Source: Mesolinea sp040772305
Lineage (GTDB): Bacteria > Chloroflexota > Anaerolineae > Anaerolineales > Anaerolineaceae
Reading direction: 5' to 3'
NCBI GenBank assembly: GCA_040772305.1
Contig: JAXGYK010000001.1
Coordinates: forward strand, 124,001-188,000
DNA length: 64,000 nucleotides
Positions 34,793 through 44,258 of the stretch are shown here, in pieces. Position numbers and translations under genes: made by a program. Position 1 is the stretch's first letter; each line of letters opens with the position of its first letter. The notes below the pieces were generated by a model. The model was not told the origin of the DNA. It saw only the letters and a list, made by a program, of their open reading frames with translations, and ran no database searches.

Positions 34793-35869
34793 TTAGGCGC
34801 TATCTTTGGTGAACATCTCCCGTTTTGTAGAAACGGCAAAACCAAGGTATCTAAAATCACCAGGCCTAAAACCGGTGTGTTTCCCTGAGTTGATCGCAAC
34901 CAATTGGATGGGTACTACCTGAGCAACCGGTTTGCCTATGCCAGCATATTTTGGAAGGACGATGGTCTTTAGCTCAGGATCTTCTTCATCGGCAATCCAA
35001 ATGAGCTGTGAGCCTAACGAAGCTGTTTTAAGAGCCAATTGGCGGTCTTCTTCTAAACTGAAGCCATCGCCAGCATATGTGAACACGGTATAGCTTTCAT
35101 CGCAGAGTTCTACAGGTCCATGCCAGAACTGACCAGTGGTAAAAGCTTCGCCGGCAATTTTTGGTCCTTCTTTAAAGGCCAAACCAGCACAGAGGGCAGC
35201 AGCATACCCGTTTCCGCGGCCTACAATTGCTACTTTATCCAAAACGCCGACCAGTTCTTCATATTCTTCTAGGTGAGCATCAATGTCTTTAAGGTAGGCT
35301 GCCAAACCCTGTTGTGTAATCTGCAGCTCCTCACGCTTGGGGGCCAGATCCTCGCCAGCCAGCTGCAAAGCCATCAGCTGGGTAACGCCCAAGGTGCCAA
35401 CCAAACTGCGAGTAGCCAGACTGAGGTCATCGCCTGAAAAGATGGGAACAACCAGATCGGCTTCGCGTGCCAGAGGGCTATCGGTAACATTCAGGTTCGC
35501 TAAAATGAAGGGGCGTGTACCCCCCGCCGCCAAACTTGTTAAGTAGCGGGTTATTTCGATTGACTTGCCAGAGTTCGAGATGATCCAAAGCAGTGTCTTA
35601 GAGGTGATCATCTTTTTATAGTTGGTAACCAATTCGCTGGCGTCCATCCAAAACACAGGGATGCCAGCTTCGGTAAGATGCATAGCCGCCGGATAACTCC
35701 CAAAGTAGGAGGTTCCCATGCCCATAATCACAACGCGGTCCAAGCTGCCATTTGCAAAGCGCTCCTGAACTTTTTCGAGGACACGTGGGTCATATAAATC
35801 GATTACCCGTTGTAATGCTTCGGGCTGAAAGAGGATATCGGTTCTGTAATCAAATTGTTCTTCCATCAT
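34793..35869 (-). CDS. SIS-domain sugar-phosphate isomerase/deaminase-like protein
   Basis: This 358-residue protein has two SIS domains like the isomerase half of GlmS and the AgaS/FrlB enzymes, which act on phosphosugars carrying an amino or amine adduct. The first SIS domain has MGMGTSYFGSYPA and SNSGKSIEI (phosphate loop); the second has VGRGNGYAAALCAGLAFKEGPKIAGEAF with the family's catalytic Glu. No glutaminase domain is present, so it is not GlmS itself. It is the last gene of a three-gene unit after ROK and FGGY kinases. A deglycase or ketosamine-6-phosphate deaminase role fits the context best (inference). Confidence 0.82.
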   Translation of the reverse strand: MMEEQFDYRTDILFQPEALQRVIDLYDPRVLEKVQERFANGSLDRVVIMGMGTSYFGSYPAAMHLTEAGIPVFWMDASELVTNYKKMITSKTLLWIISNSGKSIEITRYLTSLAAGGTRPFILANLNVTDSPLAREADLVVPIFSGDDLSLATRSLVGTLGVTQLMALQLAGEDLAPKREELQITQQGLAAYLKDIDAHLEEYEELVGVLDKVAIVGRGNGYAAALCAGLAFKEGPKIAGEAFTTGQFWHGPVELCDESYTVFTYAGDGFSLEEDRQLALKTASLGSQLIWIADEEDPELKTIVLPKYAGIGKPVAQVVPIQLVAINSGKHTGFRPGDFRYLGFAVSTKREMFTKDSA

Positions 35870-35895
35870 TCTTGTCCTTGTTTTTGTTTATATGA

Positions 35896-36849
35896 TCATC
35901 TAGAGAGCGCTGCATAAGCGGCGCCAAAAACACCAGAAAGATAGTCCAGGGAGTCTTTCGCGATGATAACTTCACTGGCAGGAACCAAGACTTCATGTTG
36001 AGCAAGAACTTTATGGATGAAGGGTTCAAAAAGGCTAAAGTGTTTCATGAGCCCACCCGTCATTATTATTTTTTCAGGTATGAAGCAGCTGATGATATTC
36101 AACAAACCAATTCCCAGATACTCCCCTTGTTTTGCAACCAGTTCCTGTGCCACTGCATCCCCTGCAGTTGCAGCCTCAATTACCTTGGCGGAACTAAGGT
36201 CTTCCACTTTATCCAAGCCTAAGACCTTGCGCCAATCTTCGTCCTGTAAGTAACGTTTGCGGCATTGTATGGTAAAGCCATCACCAGAAGCCAGAGACTC
36301 CCAACAACCGCGCATTTTGCAATAGCAATGCGTATCCGCTGAGGCATCGATGATGATATGACCACCCTCGGGATGTAAACCGTCTTTACCGCGGAAAATC
36401 TTTCCATCCTCGATGAACGAGGTTCCGATTCCGGTGCCTACGGTAATAACATAGAGGCGTTTAGCTCCTTTGCCAGCACCCATCCAGTATTCGCCAAATG
36501 CCGCTGCATCGGCATCATTTTCCAACACTACCGGCACTCCAAAAGCCTGATAGATTGGCTCAGTATAGGGAGTAAACTGCCAGGGAGGATCTGTATGAGG
36601 ACTAATAACCGTGCCTGCAACAGGATCTACCGGACCAGTAACCCCTGCGCCAATGGCTGAGATGCTTGGTGAACCATTCTCCTGAAGGAGTTCCTTGATC
36701 ACCTCGATGGTAAACAAAACACCAGTTTCAGGTTTACGCTCCGTAGGCAGACGTTTTTCCTTTACAGCAATTAACTCTCCGCTGCCCGAAATTAAGCCTG
36801 TGCGTACATTGGTACCGCCTTGATCAATTCCGACAACCAGCTCTTCCAT
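35896..36849 (-). CDS. ROK-family sugar kinase
   Basis: A 317-residue ROK kinase with no N-terminal DNA-binding domain, so a glucokinase/N-acetylhexosamine kinase rather than a repressor. The ATP-binding start reads GIDQGGTNVRTGLI. The ROK zinc site is visible as GGHIIIDAS followed by HCYCKMRGCWES, and the catalytic Asp lies in VLENDADAAAF. It starts 14 bp after the FGGY gene stop with AAAGGAG. Together with the neighbouring SIS protein it suggests phosphorylation and then isomerisation or deamination of an amino-sugar-like compound. Confidence 0.9.
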   Translation of the reverse strand: MEELVVGIDQGGTNVRTGLISGSGELIAVKEKRLPTERKPETGVLFTIEVIKELLQENGSPSISAIGAGVTGPVDPVAGTVISPHTDPPWQFTPYTEPIYQAFGVPVVLENDADAAAFGEYWMGAGKGAKRLYVITVGTGIGTSFIEDGKIFRGKDGLHPEGGHIIIDASADTHCYCKMRGCWESLASGDGFTIQCRKRYLQDEDWRKVLGLDKVEDLSSAKVIEAATAGDAVAQELVAKQGEYLGIGLLNIISCFIPEKIIMTGGLMKHFSLFEPFIHKVLAQHEVLVPASEVIIAKDSLDYLSGVFGAAYAALSR

Positions 36850-36863
36850 AGATACTCCTTTTT

Positions 36864-38372
36864 TTAAATCAAATGCATAAGCTCTTTGTTTTGTAAATAA
36901 AGCGCTTCGAAGATACGACGATAGTGCTGGTAGGCTTTAACCTTCTCTGGGTCTGGTACAAAGGTTTTCTCAGGCTTGATAAAACCATCCAATGCACCCA
37001 AGGTAGAGATTTCGCCACCTGCCAAGGCAGCCATCAGGGCGTCGCCATAGGCTGCGCCGATAGTTTCACCGGCAACGTGAACCTCGCGGCCAGATACATC
37101 AGCAATGATCTGCAGCCAAACTGGGTTTTTGGTTCCCCCGCCAACTATCATGATCTTTTCCAGCGGTTTCCCAAGCGATTCAATGATGTCAAAGTGCTGA
37201 GCAATGCTGTAGGCAATACCTTCTAATGCCGATTTATAAAGCTGTTCTCTGGTATGGTCCAGCCGTAAGCCAAAGATAAGGCCCTTAGCCTGGGCATCAT
37301 TGATAGGAGTACGCTCACCGGCAAAGTAAGGCAGGGTTATCAAACCGTCTGATCCAGGCGGAATCTCTTCCAGTCCTTCCAGCATCGCCTGATAGGCTTT
37401 GACACCTGTTTTTTTCTCTGCTTCAAGCTTGTCAAAGAAGATCGTGTCACGGAACCAGCGTGTTAACGTGCCGGCCGTATTTGTACCTCCGGATATACTG
37501 AAGGTGTCCGGGATAATAAAGCTGTCATGCCAGAGGCGATCGTCCTTGACAAGCTCGTCCGAACAGTAAATGAAGTAACAGGTGGAACCAAGCTGAACCA
37601 TCATATCGCCAGGTTTAAAAACCCCGGTGCTGATCGCTTCGGCCCCGGAGTCATCCGTGCCTGTGAGTACGGGAGTGCCTACGGCTAGACCAGTTGCTGC
37701 CGAAGCCTCAGGTGTGATAGTCCCAACAATTTCGGTCGTTTTTCGGCATTCTGCCAATTGGTCAGCCCTGCAAAAGGGTTCAGCCCCTGCAGGATCGATA
37801 TTACCTTCTTTGTCGTAACAGGGGGCAAAAGTATTTACGAGGAATTTATCGATTACGTAGTTTCCGGTGAGCTTAGCGGTGAGATAGCTGGTTGCTGTAA
37901 GAAACTTAGCCGTTTTTTCGTACACCTCTGGTTCATTACGTTTGATCCAGAGGATCTTAGGAGCCACATCGGAGGAGCAGAGCGGACGCCCCCAAATTTC
38001 CTGGATTTTTTCTTCCCCGTAGCTTTGATTGAGCAGCTCGATTTCAGCACTTGCACGTGAGTCGATGCCGTAAAGGATGGCCTTGCGCAAAGGTTTGCAG
38101 TTCGCATCCACAGCAAGACAATCCGCTCCCAGGGCACTGGTGCCCAGGCATTTGATATCTGCTGGATCTACCCCGGATTCTGCAATAAGACCCTGGGACA
38201 CCTTGCAGAGATCTCCCCACCATACTTCCTCAGCGTCATGCTCAAAAAAGCCTGGCTCGGGATTTTCAAGGCCATGCCGCACAGCTTTACGGGCAATGAC
38301 CTGGAAGCTTTCGTCAATTAAAACGCCTTTACTTTCATAAGTACCAACATCAATTCCCATGTAGTAATGCAT
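36864..38372 (-). CDS. FGGY-family carbohydrate kinase (xylulokinase-like)
   Basis: This 502-residue kinase phosphorylates a ketose, polyol or aldonate. The N-terminal phosphate-1 motif MGIDVGTYESKGVLID and the catalytic Asp in GTDDSGAEA are visible, and the C-terminal FGGY signature region covers GLRLDHTREQLYKSALEGIAYS. It resembles xylulo-/gluconokinases, but FGGY specificity is not predictable by eye. The start follows CCGGAGG. It is the first gene of the FGGY-ROK-SIS unit. No transporter or dedicated regulator is next to this unit, so uptake must be encoded elsewhere. The 204 bp upstream contain a weak hairpin (38526-38549) that could end the preceding gene. Confidence 0.9.
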   Translation of the reverse strand: MHYYMGIDVGTYESKGVLIDESFQVIARKAVRHGLENPEPGFFEHDAEEVWWGDLCKVSQGLIAESGVDPADIKCLGTSALGADCLAVDANCKPLRKAILYGIDSRASAEIELLNQSYGEEKIQEIWGRPLCSSDVAPKILWIKRNEPEVYEKTAKFLTATSYLTAKLTGNYVIDKFLVNTFAPCYDKEGNIDPAGAEPFCRADQLAECRKTTEIVGTITPEASAATGLAVGTPVLTGTDDSGAEAISTGVFKPGDMMVQLGSTCYFIYCSDELVKDDRLWHDSFIIPDTFSISGGTNTAGTLTRWFRDTIFFDKLEAEKKTGVKAYQAMLEGLEEIPPGSDGLITLPYFAGERTPINDAQAKGLIFGLRLDHTREQLYKSALEGIAYSIAQHFDIIESLGKPLEKIMIVGGGTKNPVWLQIIADVSGREVHVAGETIGAAYGDALMAALAGGEISTLGALDGFIKPEKTFVPDPEKVKAYQHYRRIFEALYLQNKELMHLI

Positions 38373-38576
38373 GCAGCCTCCGGTTATGTTTTCTAGGATT
38401 TCATACTTGTTTTCATAGCTCTATTTCGATTCGGTGAGCATAACAAGTTGTTAAAGTATTGTACCAGAGGCCAGACAGTTCAAGAATATCATTCTGAGGT
38501 AAATCAACTTTTTAACAGTACGAAATAGATGCCTGGTCAGACATCTATCGCTTTGGGAAAAAATACTATGTTTGTT

Positions 38577-39449
38577 CTATTGGCGGGTTGGACGGAAAAT
38601 GTTTTTGAGCATGGCAAGAGCGAGCTTGCCTCCCATTAAAAGGTAATAAAAAGCATTGAACAGAAAAAAGTGCTGCCGGGCATAATGCTTGCGGTAAAAA
38701 GTAAAGTAGGAACGGTGCCACTCATAGATTTGTTTATAGGGCTGATGCCGCGAGCCTCCTTTGCCACTAAAGTGAATGATGGAACTTACGGGAACAACCA
38801 TCACTTTAAAACCCGCTTTTCGTGCCCTGAGGCAAAGGTCGCTGTCTTCCTGATAGGCAAAGAAGTCTTCATCAAAGCCCCCGGTAGATTCGTAGCAGGC
38901 TCTGGTAATAAACATACACGAACCGGAAACAGCATCTACCTCTGCAATTGCATCATTATCAAGCCAGGGCATCTGATAGGCATTTAAGGCACGGCTGCGT
39001 TTGAACAGTTTGCCCAGACCAAGGTGGTGACCAAACACAGCCATTGGCTTAGGATCACCACGGCGGCTTTGGGTCTGCAGACTACCATCGGGGTTGAGTA
39101 CCCGCGGGATGGAGACACCAACCTGGGGGTTCTTATGCAAGTAATCGATCTGTGGAGTAAAGGCATCCTCTTCTAGCAGTGTGTCGGCATTGAGTGCCAA
39201 AAGGATTGCACCCTGTGCTTGGGCAAACGCCAGATTCATCGGCTTTGTAAAGCCCTGATTGCCTTCCAGGCGAATGATCTGTACCTGTGGCCAGGCTTCC
39301 GCAAGCCATGCACATGTGCCATCATCCGAGCCGATATCGACAACTATAATCTCATAATCCAGCTTGGGCGGATGTCTGCTGATCGACTCGAGGCACTGTG
39401 CCAGATAGGCACGGGCATTACGAGTGGGAATGCAAATAGATAGGTCCAT
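38577..39449 (-). CDS. Glycosyltransferase family 2
   Basis: This 290-residue GT-A-fold glycosyltransferase resembles rhamnosyl/WcaA-like enzymes of surface-polysaccharide synthesis. The nucleotide-binding start is SICIPTRNARAYLAQCLES, followed by VVDIGSDDGT; the metal-binding region reads LALNADTLLEE and the acceptor region FDEDFFAYQEDSDLCLRARKAGF. A C-terminal hydrophobic patch may attach it to the membrane. Its ATG overlaps the stop of the preceding YihY gene by one base (TGATG), so the two are coupled. Sugar donor unknown. Confidence 0.9.
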   Translation of the reverse strand: MDLSICIPTRNARAYLAQCLESISRHPPKLDYEIIVVDIGSDDGTCAWLAEAWPQVQIIRLEGNQGFTKPMNLAFAQAQGAILLALNADTLLEEDAFTPQIDYLHKNPQVGVSIPRVLNPDGSLQTQSRRGDPKPMAVFGHHLGLGKLFKRSRALNAYQMPWLDNDAIAEVDAVSGSCMFITRACYESTGGFDEDFFAYQEDSDLCLRARKAGFKVMVVPVSSIIHFSGKGGSRHQPYKQIYEWHRSYFTFYRKHYARQHFFLFNAFYYLLMGGKLALAMLKNIFRPTRQ

Positions 39450-40438
39450 CAGAGTTGAGTGCGTGTATCAATGTTTTCAAAATCCAAAAGTTCAGCCGCG
39501 GACTTGCGGTTGGCAATACTATAATTAATTGCATTTACCAGATGGGCTCCGTAAAAGAGGATAAAGCTGGAGAGGTAAATCCAAAACATAAGCGCCATAA
39601 CCGAACCCAAAGAGCCATAAACCAGGGTGTAGTTTGCTAAACCGGTACTGAGTGCCCAGGTAAGCAAACGGGTAGCTAATTCCCATAAAACAGCTGCAAC
39701 TGTGGCCCCAATGATGCGTGCCCGCATGTGCAGGGATACATAACGCGGAAGCCAGGTGTACACCCCCAAGAACAGGAGGAACTTGGTTATAAGCGGTACC
39801 AACCACGCTAACCAGGCCCACAGGGTAGTTTCCGCGATTGGTTTTCCGCTGATTTGCAGGTCTAAACGCGGGATAACACTAAACATGGTATTCACAAAGA
39901 GTGAAAGAACAAAAAGAACCAGTAAGACAAGAATCATCCCTAAGGCCATCATGCGGGTTTGGATGAAACCGGGTTTGCGTTCCTGTGGGAAAGCACGGTT
40001 GATGTTGATAATAATTTTATCGAAAACATTTGATGCCGACCAAATCAGCGAAACCAGTGCCAGAAGGGTAGCAGCACCACGCGCAGCAAAGATGTCGTTG
40101 AAAAGTTGGTTAATTGTGTCCGCAGAAACAGGGATGATGGAGGTCACGACTTCCAGAAGAGTAGCTTTAACTACATTCTGTTCCAAGAAAAAGGAGGCAA
40201 TGGTAACAATTACCAGCAATATTGGAAAAATAGAAAACATGGCGTAATAACCCAAGCCAGCAGATGCTTCAGCTCCCCGGGCTATCGTGAAGTTGTTTAT
40301 CGAATGACGGATAATGCCTAATACACCACCCGTACTGCTGTTTACAGCAGCATAGGTATTGCGCAGACGCTTCCGGTAAGCCTCTTTCTTTTCAGGCAAT
40401 GGCTTAGTCCTGGATCGCAAATAATGCAACCAATTCAT
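39449..40438 (-). CDS. YihY/BrkB-family inner-membrane protein
   Basis: This 329-residue protein of the YihY/virulence factor BrkB family (once misnamed RNase BN) has six predicted membrane helices. Family features seen are RGAEASAGLGYYAMFSIFPILL in the first half and VAAVLWELATRLL and YGSLGSVMALMFWIYLSS near the end. Function is not established in the family; lipid or surface-polymer export has been suggested. It is translationally coupled to a GT2 gene, which agrees with an envelope role (inference). Confidence 0.88.
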   Translation of the reverse strand: MNWLHYLRSRTKPLPEKKEAYRKRLRNTYAAVNSSTGGVLGIIRHSINNFTIARGAEASAGLGYYAMFSIFPILLVIVTIASFFLEQNVVKATLLEVVTSIIPVSADTINQLFNDIFAARGAATLLALVSLIWSASNVFDKIIININRAFPQERKPGFIQTRMMALGMILVLLVLFVLSLFVNTMFSVIPRLDLQISGKPIAETTLWAWLAWLVPLITKFLLFLGVYTWLPRYVSLHMRARIIGATVAAVLWELATRLLTWALSTGLANYTLVYGSLGSVMALMFWIYLSSFILFYGAHLVNAINYSIANRKSAAELLDFENIDTRTQL

Positions 40439-40517
40439 AAAAGTATTATAAGGCTAATTAGCAGCATGGTTGAGAACGTTTGCAGCTCTGCGCGTATAAT
40501 GGTGTTTTGGAGATTGT

Positions 40518-40922
40518 ATGGAATTCAATTTAATCGAAGCGTATTACAAGGCTCGCGGCATCGCCTTTCCGGACCAAAAAAGTGCCCTGCTCTTTTTTCT
40601 CTCCGAGGTTGGTGAACTGAGTAAGGCCTATCTAAGCATCAAGCCAATGGCCTTAAGTGAGGAAGAAGAAGCACTGCTGGAAGCATTTAGCAAGCTTGGC
40701 ATGCAGGCAGATGCGATTGTAAGCCGCATTCCCGGCTGGATCCGGAACAACGACCGAACAAAACAAGAAAACATCAGCCACGAAGTGGCTGACTGCGAGA
40801 TGATGCTGAACGTATTTATGCATTGTTTTTCCGGACAAAGCGGAGAAGATGCCTTGCGCGCAAAAATGCACTTGAAGCTGGGCTATCCCATTGAAGAAGC
40901 ACTGAAAAATCAAAGAGCTTAG
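40518..40922 (+). CDS. MazG-like nucleotide pyrophosphohydrolase-family protein
   Basis: A 134-residue all-alpha protein with the metal-binding pattern of MazG-type NTP pyrophosphatases: SEVGELSKAY near residue 29 and HEVADCEMMLNVF near residue 88, supplying the Glu and Glu/Asp pairs. Members hydrolyse non-canonical or excess dNTPs to monophosphates. An inserted segment between the two motifs is somewhat longer than in minimal MazG proteins. It starts after GGAG and is followed one base after its stop by the CPBP gene. Specific substrate unknown. Confidence 0.75.
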   Translation: MEFNLIEAYYKARGIAFPDQKSALLFFLSEVGELSKAYLSIKPMALSEEEEALLEAFSKLGMQADAIVSRIPGWIRNNDRTKQENISHEVADCEMMLNVFMHCFSGQSGEDALRAKMHLKLGYPIEEALKNQRA

Positions 40923-40923
40923 C

Positions 40924-41924
40924 GTGATCAGTCCCCTTGAGCGCAAACGCTTGACGATTTACCTGGCACTCTGTTTTGGAGTTGCCTGGCTTGCTGCAGC
41001 AGTCATCTATCTGACAGGTGGAATAGCAGACAGCCCAAGTCTTGTGCCTGGCAAACAAGTTACTCTGGCGGTTATGCTGATGGCCGGCGTTGTGATGATG
41101 GCTCCTGCTTTTGCAAATATCCTTACACGCATCGTAACCCGCGAAGGAAAGCATAAGTTGTTTTTAAGACCCGGACCCAAAGCCCGGCCACTGCTTTACT
41201 GGCTCTTGGGATGGTTTTTGACAGCTTGCTTGATTCTCTTAGGTGGGCTTCTCTTTTTTGTGCTGTTCCCTGCTTATTACGATGCAGATCACGTAGGAAT
41301 CCAGAAAATGATTGCCCAACAGGCACTTTCACAAGGGATTGCGATACCGCAGGTCAGCGGTTGGGTGGTACTTGCCGGAGGCATCCTGCAAACTGTTCTT
41401 TTTGCTCCGATCCTCAATGGATTATTTACTTATGGAGAAGAATTCGGCTGGCGGGGTTACTTGCTGCCCAAGCTGATGCCCCTTGGAGAGGGCGCAAGGC
41501 TGTATTGCTAAGCGGAGTTATTTGGGGTATTTGGCATGCACCGTTGATTGCAATGGGGCATAACTATGGGACAAACTATGCAGGTTACCCTTGGCTGGGT
41601 ATTCTGATGATGACCATTTTTTGTATGAGCTTTGGCTGCTTTGTAAGCTGGCTGACGCTTAAAGAAGGCAGTATTTGGCCAGCAGTCATCGCACATGCAG
41701 TGCTGAATGGCCTGGCCGGAATTTCTTTGTTTTTACTGGCCTCGCCCAGCACTCCAATCCTGGGACCGCTCCCCGTCAATCTAATTGGTGGATTGCCATT
41801 TTTAGCCGTAGCCATCCTTTTGCTTTTGATTCCAGGGGCATTGACTGAATCAGAAGACAAACCGCGCTGGAAGCCAGAGCCGCTATCAGCAACTTCTCAA
41901 GGGAATGATCCCCCACAAGCCTGA
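40924..41924 (+). pseudogene. CPBP-family intramembrane metalloprotease, frameshifted
   Basis: Two reading frames join to one CPBP (CAAX-like, ABI) membrane protease. The first, from GTG at 40924, gives several membrane helices and catalytic motif 1, EEFGWRGYL (about 41438-41464), then runs into a stop at 41511. The continuation with motif 2 (WGIWHAP) and the final helices (through VIAHAVLNGLAG) is in the frame that ends at 41924. The shift falls at about 41485-41500, in GGAGAGGGCGCAAG, where two extra bases or one missing base would explain it. As written, no full protease is made. A sequencing error is the alternative. Confidence 0.82.
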
Positions 41925-42305
41925 GCCTAGATTAAGACTAGCAATTTACCGTTTTGATCTAGTAGGCTCTTGACAGATGGAGTAGAGCTCTTAACGACCT
42001 GAATCGTCAGTCGGTGACTATCAAGAAGGATATGATTTTTAATGGGTGCACCTAAACGCAGTTCGCTTTCCTAAGATTCATTGCTACCATCCCCAGACCC
42101 GAAAACTTCTATAGTTCTACCGGCATCCACGCATTAAATGCTGTTCAGGCAATATGCATCACCCACAGTAACCTACCGCAGAAGTAGCCCATCTTTTAGG
42201 TTAGCCATATCTCAACTTTTGGCAGGCTCTATTTCATATAGCTAAACAAAAACGATTAGCTCTTCATCAGTGATCTTTAGCTGACAGGCAGACCCTAGCG
42301 GCAAG
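41925..42305 (-). other. Gene-free stretch with a possible decayed reading frame
   Basis: No intact gene is present. On the minus strand a protein-like frame of about 40 codons reads LRLGAPIKNHILLDSHRLTI and continues to a TAG at about 41930. The same frame upstream of one TAG gives a further protein-like stretch (TIEVFGSGDGSNES). This looks like the tail of a gene decaying by stops and shifts; I cannot name the family. Confidence 0.35.
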
Positions 42306-43265
42306 TCAGTCTTTCAAATATTTTTCATTGACTAAATGCAGGGGTGGTTCTCCATTAGAGATCCGCACTACTTCATCACGAATACGCGGGATCATCACCT
42401 GGGCTAAATCCGAAGAAATTCCGCCAATGTGGGGAGTGACGATGATATTATCATATAACTGCATTTGATCCGTTTGGTGAAGAGGTTCTTTCTCAATGCA
42501 GTCAAGACCTGCTCCCCGAATTCTTTGCTCTGCAATAGCCTTGACTAGCGCCTTGTCATTAATCAAGCCGCCCCGGGCAGTATTGATGATAATCGCAGAA
42601 GGCTTCATCATCTCCAGCTGTTTCTCATCTATGATGTGCCTTGTCTCATTGGTGAGAGGGATATGCAGACTAATAATGTCTGATGTCTTAAGCAAAGTGT
42701 CCAAATCAACATAAGTCATCTGTAGCTTAATTTCTATTTCCTCTGGAATACGGCAGATATCATAATACTGCACTGTAGCGCCGAATGCACGAACCTTTTC
42801 AGCAGTTTGGCGCCCGATAGCACCGCCCCCGATCAAGCCGACAAGTTTTCCATGCAGTGTCAGTGCCTTAGCTGAGTACATGTCACTGTTCCAGATGCCC
42901 GCGTGCACATTTTTGTTGTGTTCCAGCAGAGAACGTCCCACCGCCAGCATAAGCATGACCGCCAGTTCTGAAACAGCATATGCGTTTGCGCCAGGAATAT
43001 TGGAAACATAGACTCCCAATTTCCCGGCGGCCTCGATATCAACGCTGTCATATCCGGCACCCCATCGGATGATGCTCTTTAGGCAGGGATTATTTCGGAT
43101 TATGCTTTCTGGTGCTTTCATCACTCGCAGGATGATGATCTCCGCAGTAGTCTGAGCTAGAAATTCAGCTTCATTAGTGACATGGAGGAAATCATGCTGC
43201 GGCAGCACTTTTCGGAATTCCATCACAACATCTTCTGAAAAAGGACCTGCCAATACAATTTTCAT
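42306..43265 (-). CDS. D-2-hydroxyacid dehydrogenase (NAD-dependent)
   Basis: A 319-residue member of the D-isomer-specific 2-hydroxyacid dehydrogenase family, interconverting 2-oxo acids and D-2-hydroxyacids with NAD(P)H. The catalytic domain has SIIRWGAGYDSVDIEA; the cofactor fold reads GLIGGGAIGRQTAEK. The catalytic residues are Arg in NTARGGLIN, Glu in CIEKEPL and His in TPHIGGIS. It is related to the IS-interrupted gene at 23428-25496. It is the last gene of the ten-gene unit descending from 52.8 kb and follows the metallo-beta-lactamase-fold gene. The true substrate is unknown. Confidence 0.92.
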   Translation of the reverse strand: MKIVLAGPFSEDVVMEFRKVLPQHDFLHVTNEAEFLAQTTAEIIILRVMKAPESIIRNNPCLKSIIRWGAGYDSVDIEAAGKLGVYVSNIPGANAYAVSELAVMLMLAVGRSLLEHNKNVHAGIWNSDMYSAKALTLHGKLVGLIGGGAIGRQTAEKVRAFGATVQYYDICRIPEEIEIKLQMTYVDLDTLLKTSDIISLHIPLTNETRHIIDEKQLEMMKPSAIIINTARGGLINDKALVKAIAEQRIRGAGLDCIEKEPLHQTDQMQLYDNIIVTPHIGGISSDLAQVMIPRIRDEVVRISNGEPPLHLVNEKYLKD

Positions 43266-43336
43266 ATTTAAACCTCAACGCTGCTGCGATACTAGCCGGT
43301 TATGGCAGAGAAGCGCCTATAGCGAGTATAAGGTTT

Positions 43337-44158
43337 CTATTTACCGATCATGCTGCGAGCGGCTTCAGCACGTTCATCCAAGAAATCCGGCCATTTTTGG
43401 GGATTAATGAAAGGTTGGTAATCTTTTCTATCCAACGGCACCAGTTGCAGCATGTTAGAGTGAGCCGGATGACTGGGTGTGCAAATATCCATATGGAATG
43501 CCTTCAGTTTTTTACAGTCTTCGATAAAGCGATCTCGTAAAGAATAAGGAAGGCCTGTCTCAGCGAAGTAGGCATCATTCATCGTGTTTACGCCTACGCC
43601 GCCGTGCATGCCCCAAACCAGCGGCTTCCCCTCTTCGTCCTTATCGTCAACAAAGAAAGAAGTTGTGCCTGGTGTGTGGCCAGGAGTGAGTTTTGTACGA
43701 ATCCGGATATCACCCATCACTATTGGCTTATCGTCGTCATAAAAACAATCGGGTTCGTAATCTACAAACTTCGACTCATCGGACCCCTTGGGAATTTTTA
43801 AATCTTTCTTAAATGGCATTTCTTCTTTTGCCAGCCAAATTTCTGCTCCTGTCATTTCCTTCAGAGGTGTCGCTGCTCCATCATGATCAAAATGTGCATG
43901 AGTAATCAGAATCTTCTTGATATCCATGGGGTCAAAGCCCAGTTTCCGGATGGACTCCAGCAGGAGATAGAGAGTTTCTGAAATGGCTGTGTCAATCAGA
44001 ACCAGGCCTTCCAAGGTTTCAATGAGAAAACACCCTACCCAAAGATTTCCGACATAGTAGACGTGCGGAGCAACACGAAAGGGTTCTACAGCAATTCTCC
44101 AGGGGTAGAAAATTGCATCTTCTCCTATTTTCTTGGGAGTTTTCTTTATTATGGTCAT
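43337..44158 (-). CDS. Metallo-beta-lactamase-fold hydrolase
   Basis: A 273-residue MBL-fold enzyme with a complete dinuclear metal site: HAHFDH (His87, His89, Asp91, His92), GHTPGTTS (third-motif His) and the late CTPSHPAHSN His. No signal peptide is visible, so it should act in the cytoplasm, unlike secreted subclass B3 beta-lactamases, which have a similar motif arrangement. In this operon, behind a peptide-type importer and beside an amidohydrolase, a lactonase, thioesterase or amide hydrolase in the same pathway is more plausible than antibiotic resistance (inference). Start supported by AAAGGAGAATG. Confidence 0.85.
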   Translation of the reverse strand: MTIIKKTPKKIGEDAIFYPWRIAVEPFRVAPHVYYVGNLWVGCFLIETLEGLVLIDTAISETLYLLLESIRKLGFDPMDIKKILITHAHFDHDGAATPLKEMTGAEIWLAKEEMPFKKDLKIPKGSDESKFVDYEPDCFYDDDKPIVMGDIRIRTKLTPGHTPGTTSFFVDDKDEEGKPLVWGMHGGVGVNTMNDAYFAETGLPYSLRDRFIEDCKKLKAFHMDICTPSHPAHSNMLQLVPLDRKDYQPFINPQKWPDFLDERAEAARSMIGK

Positions 44159-44258
44159 TCTTCATTCTCCTTTCTTAAACCTCAGCTCTCAGGGTTTTCG
44201 TGAAACGGCTGCAAAAAATGCTTCCCCGTTCATCGGCGAAAGGTCTCATCCATCAGCA

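Noticed and set aside
43337..44158. Beta-lactam resistance gene
   Set aside because: Metal ligands fit the MBL fold, but no signal peptide is seen and the gene is embedded in a catabolic operon.
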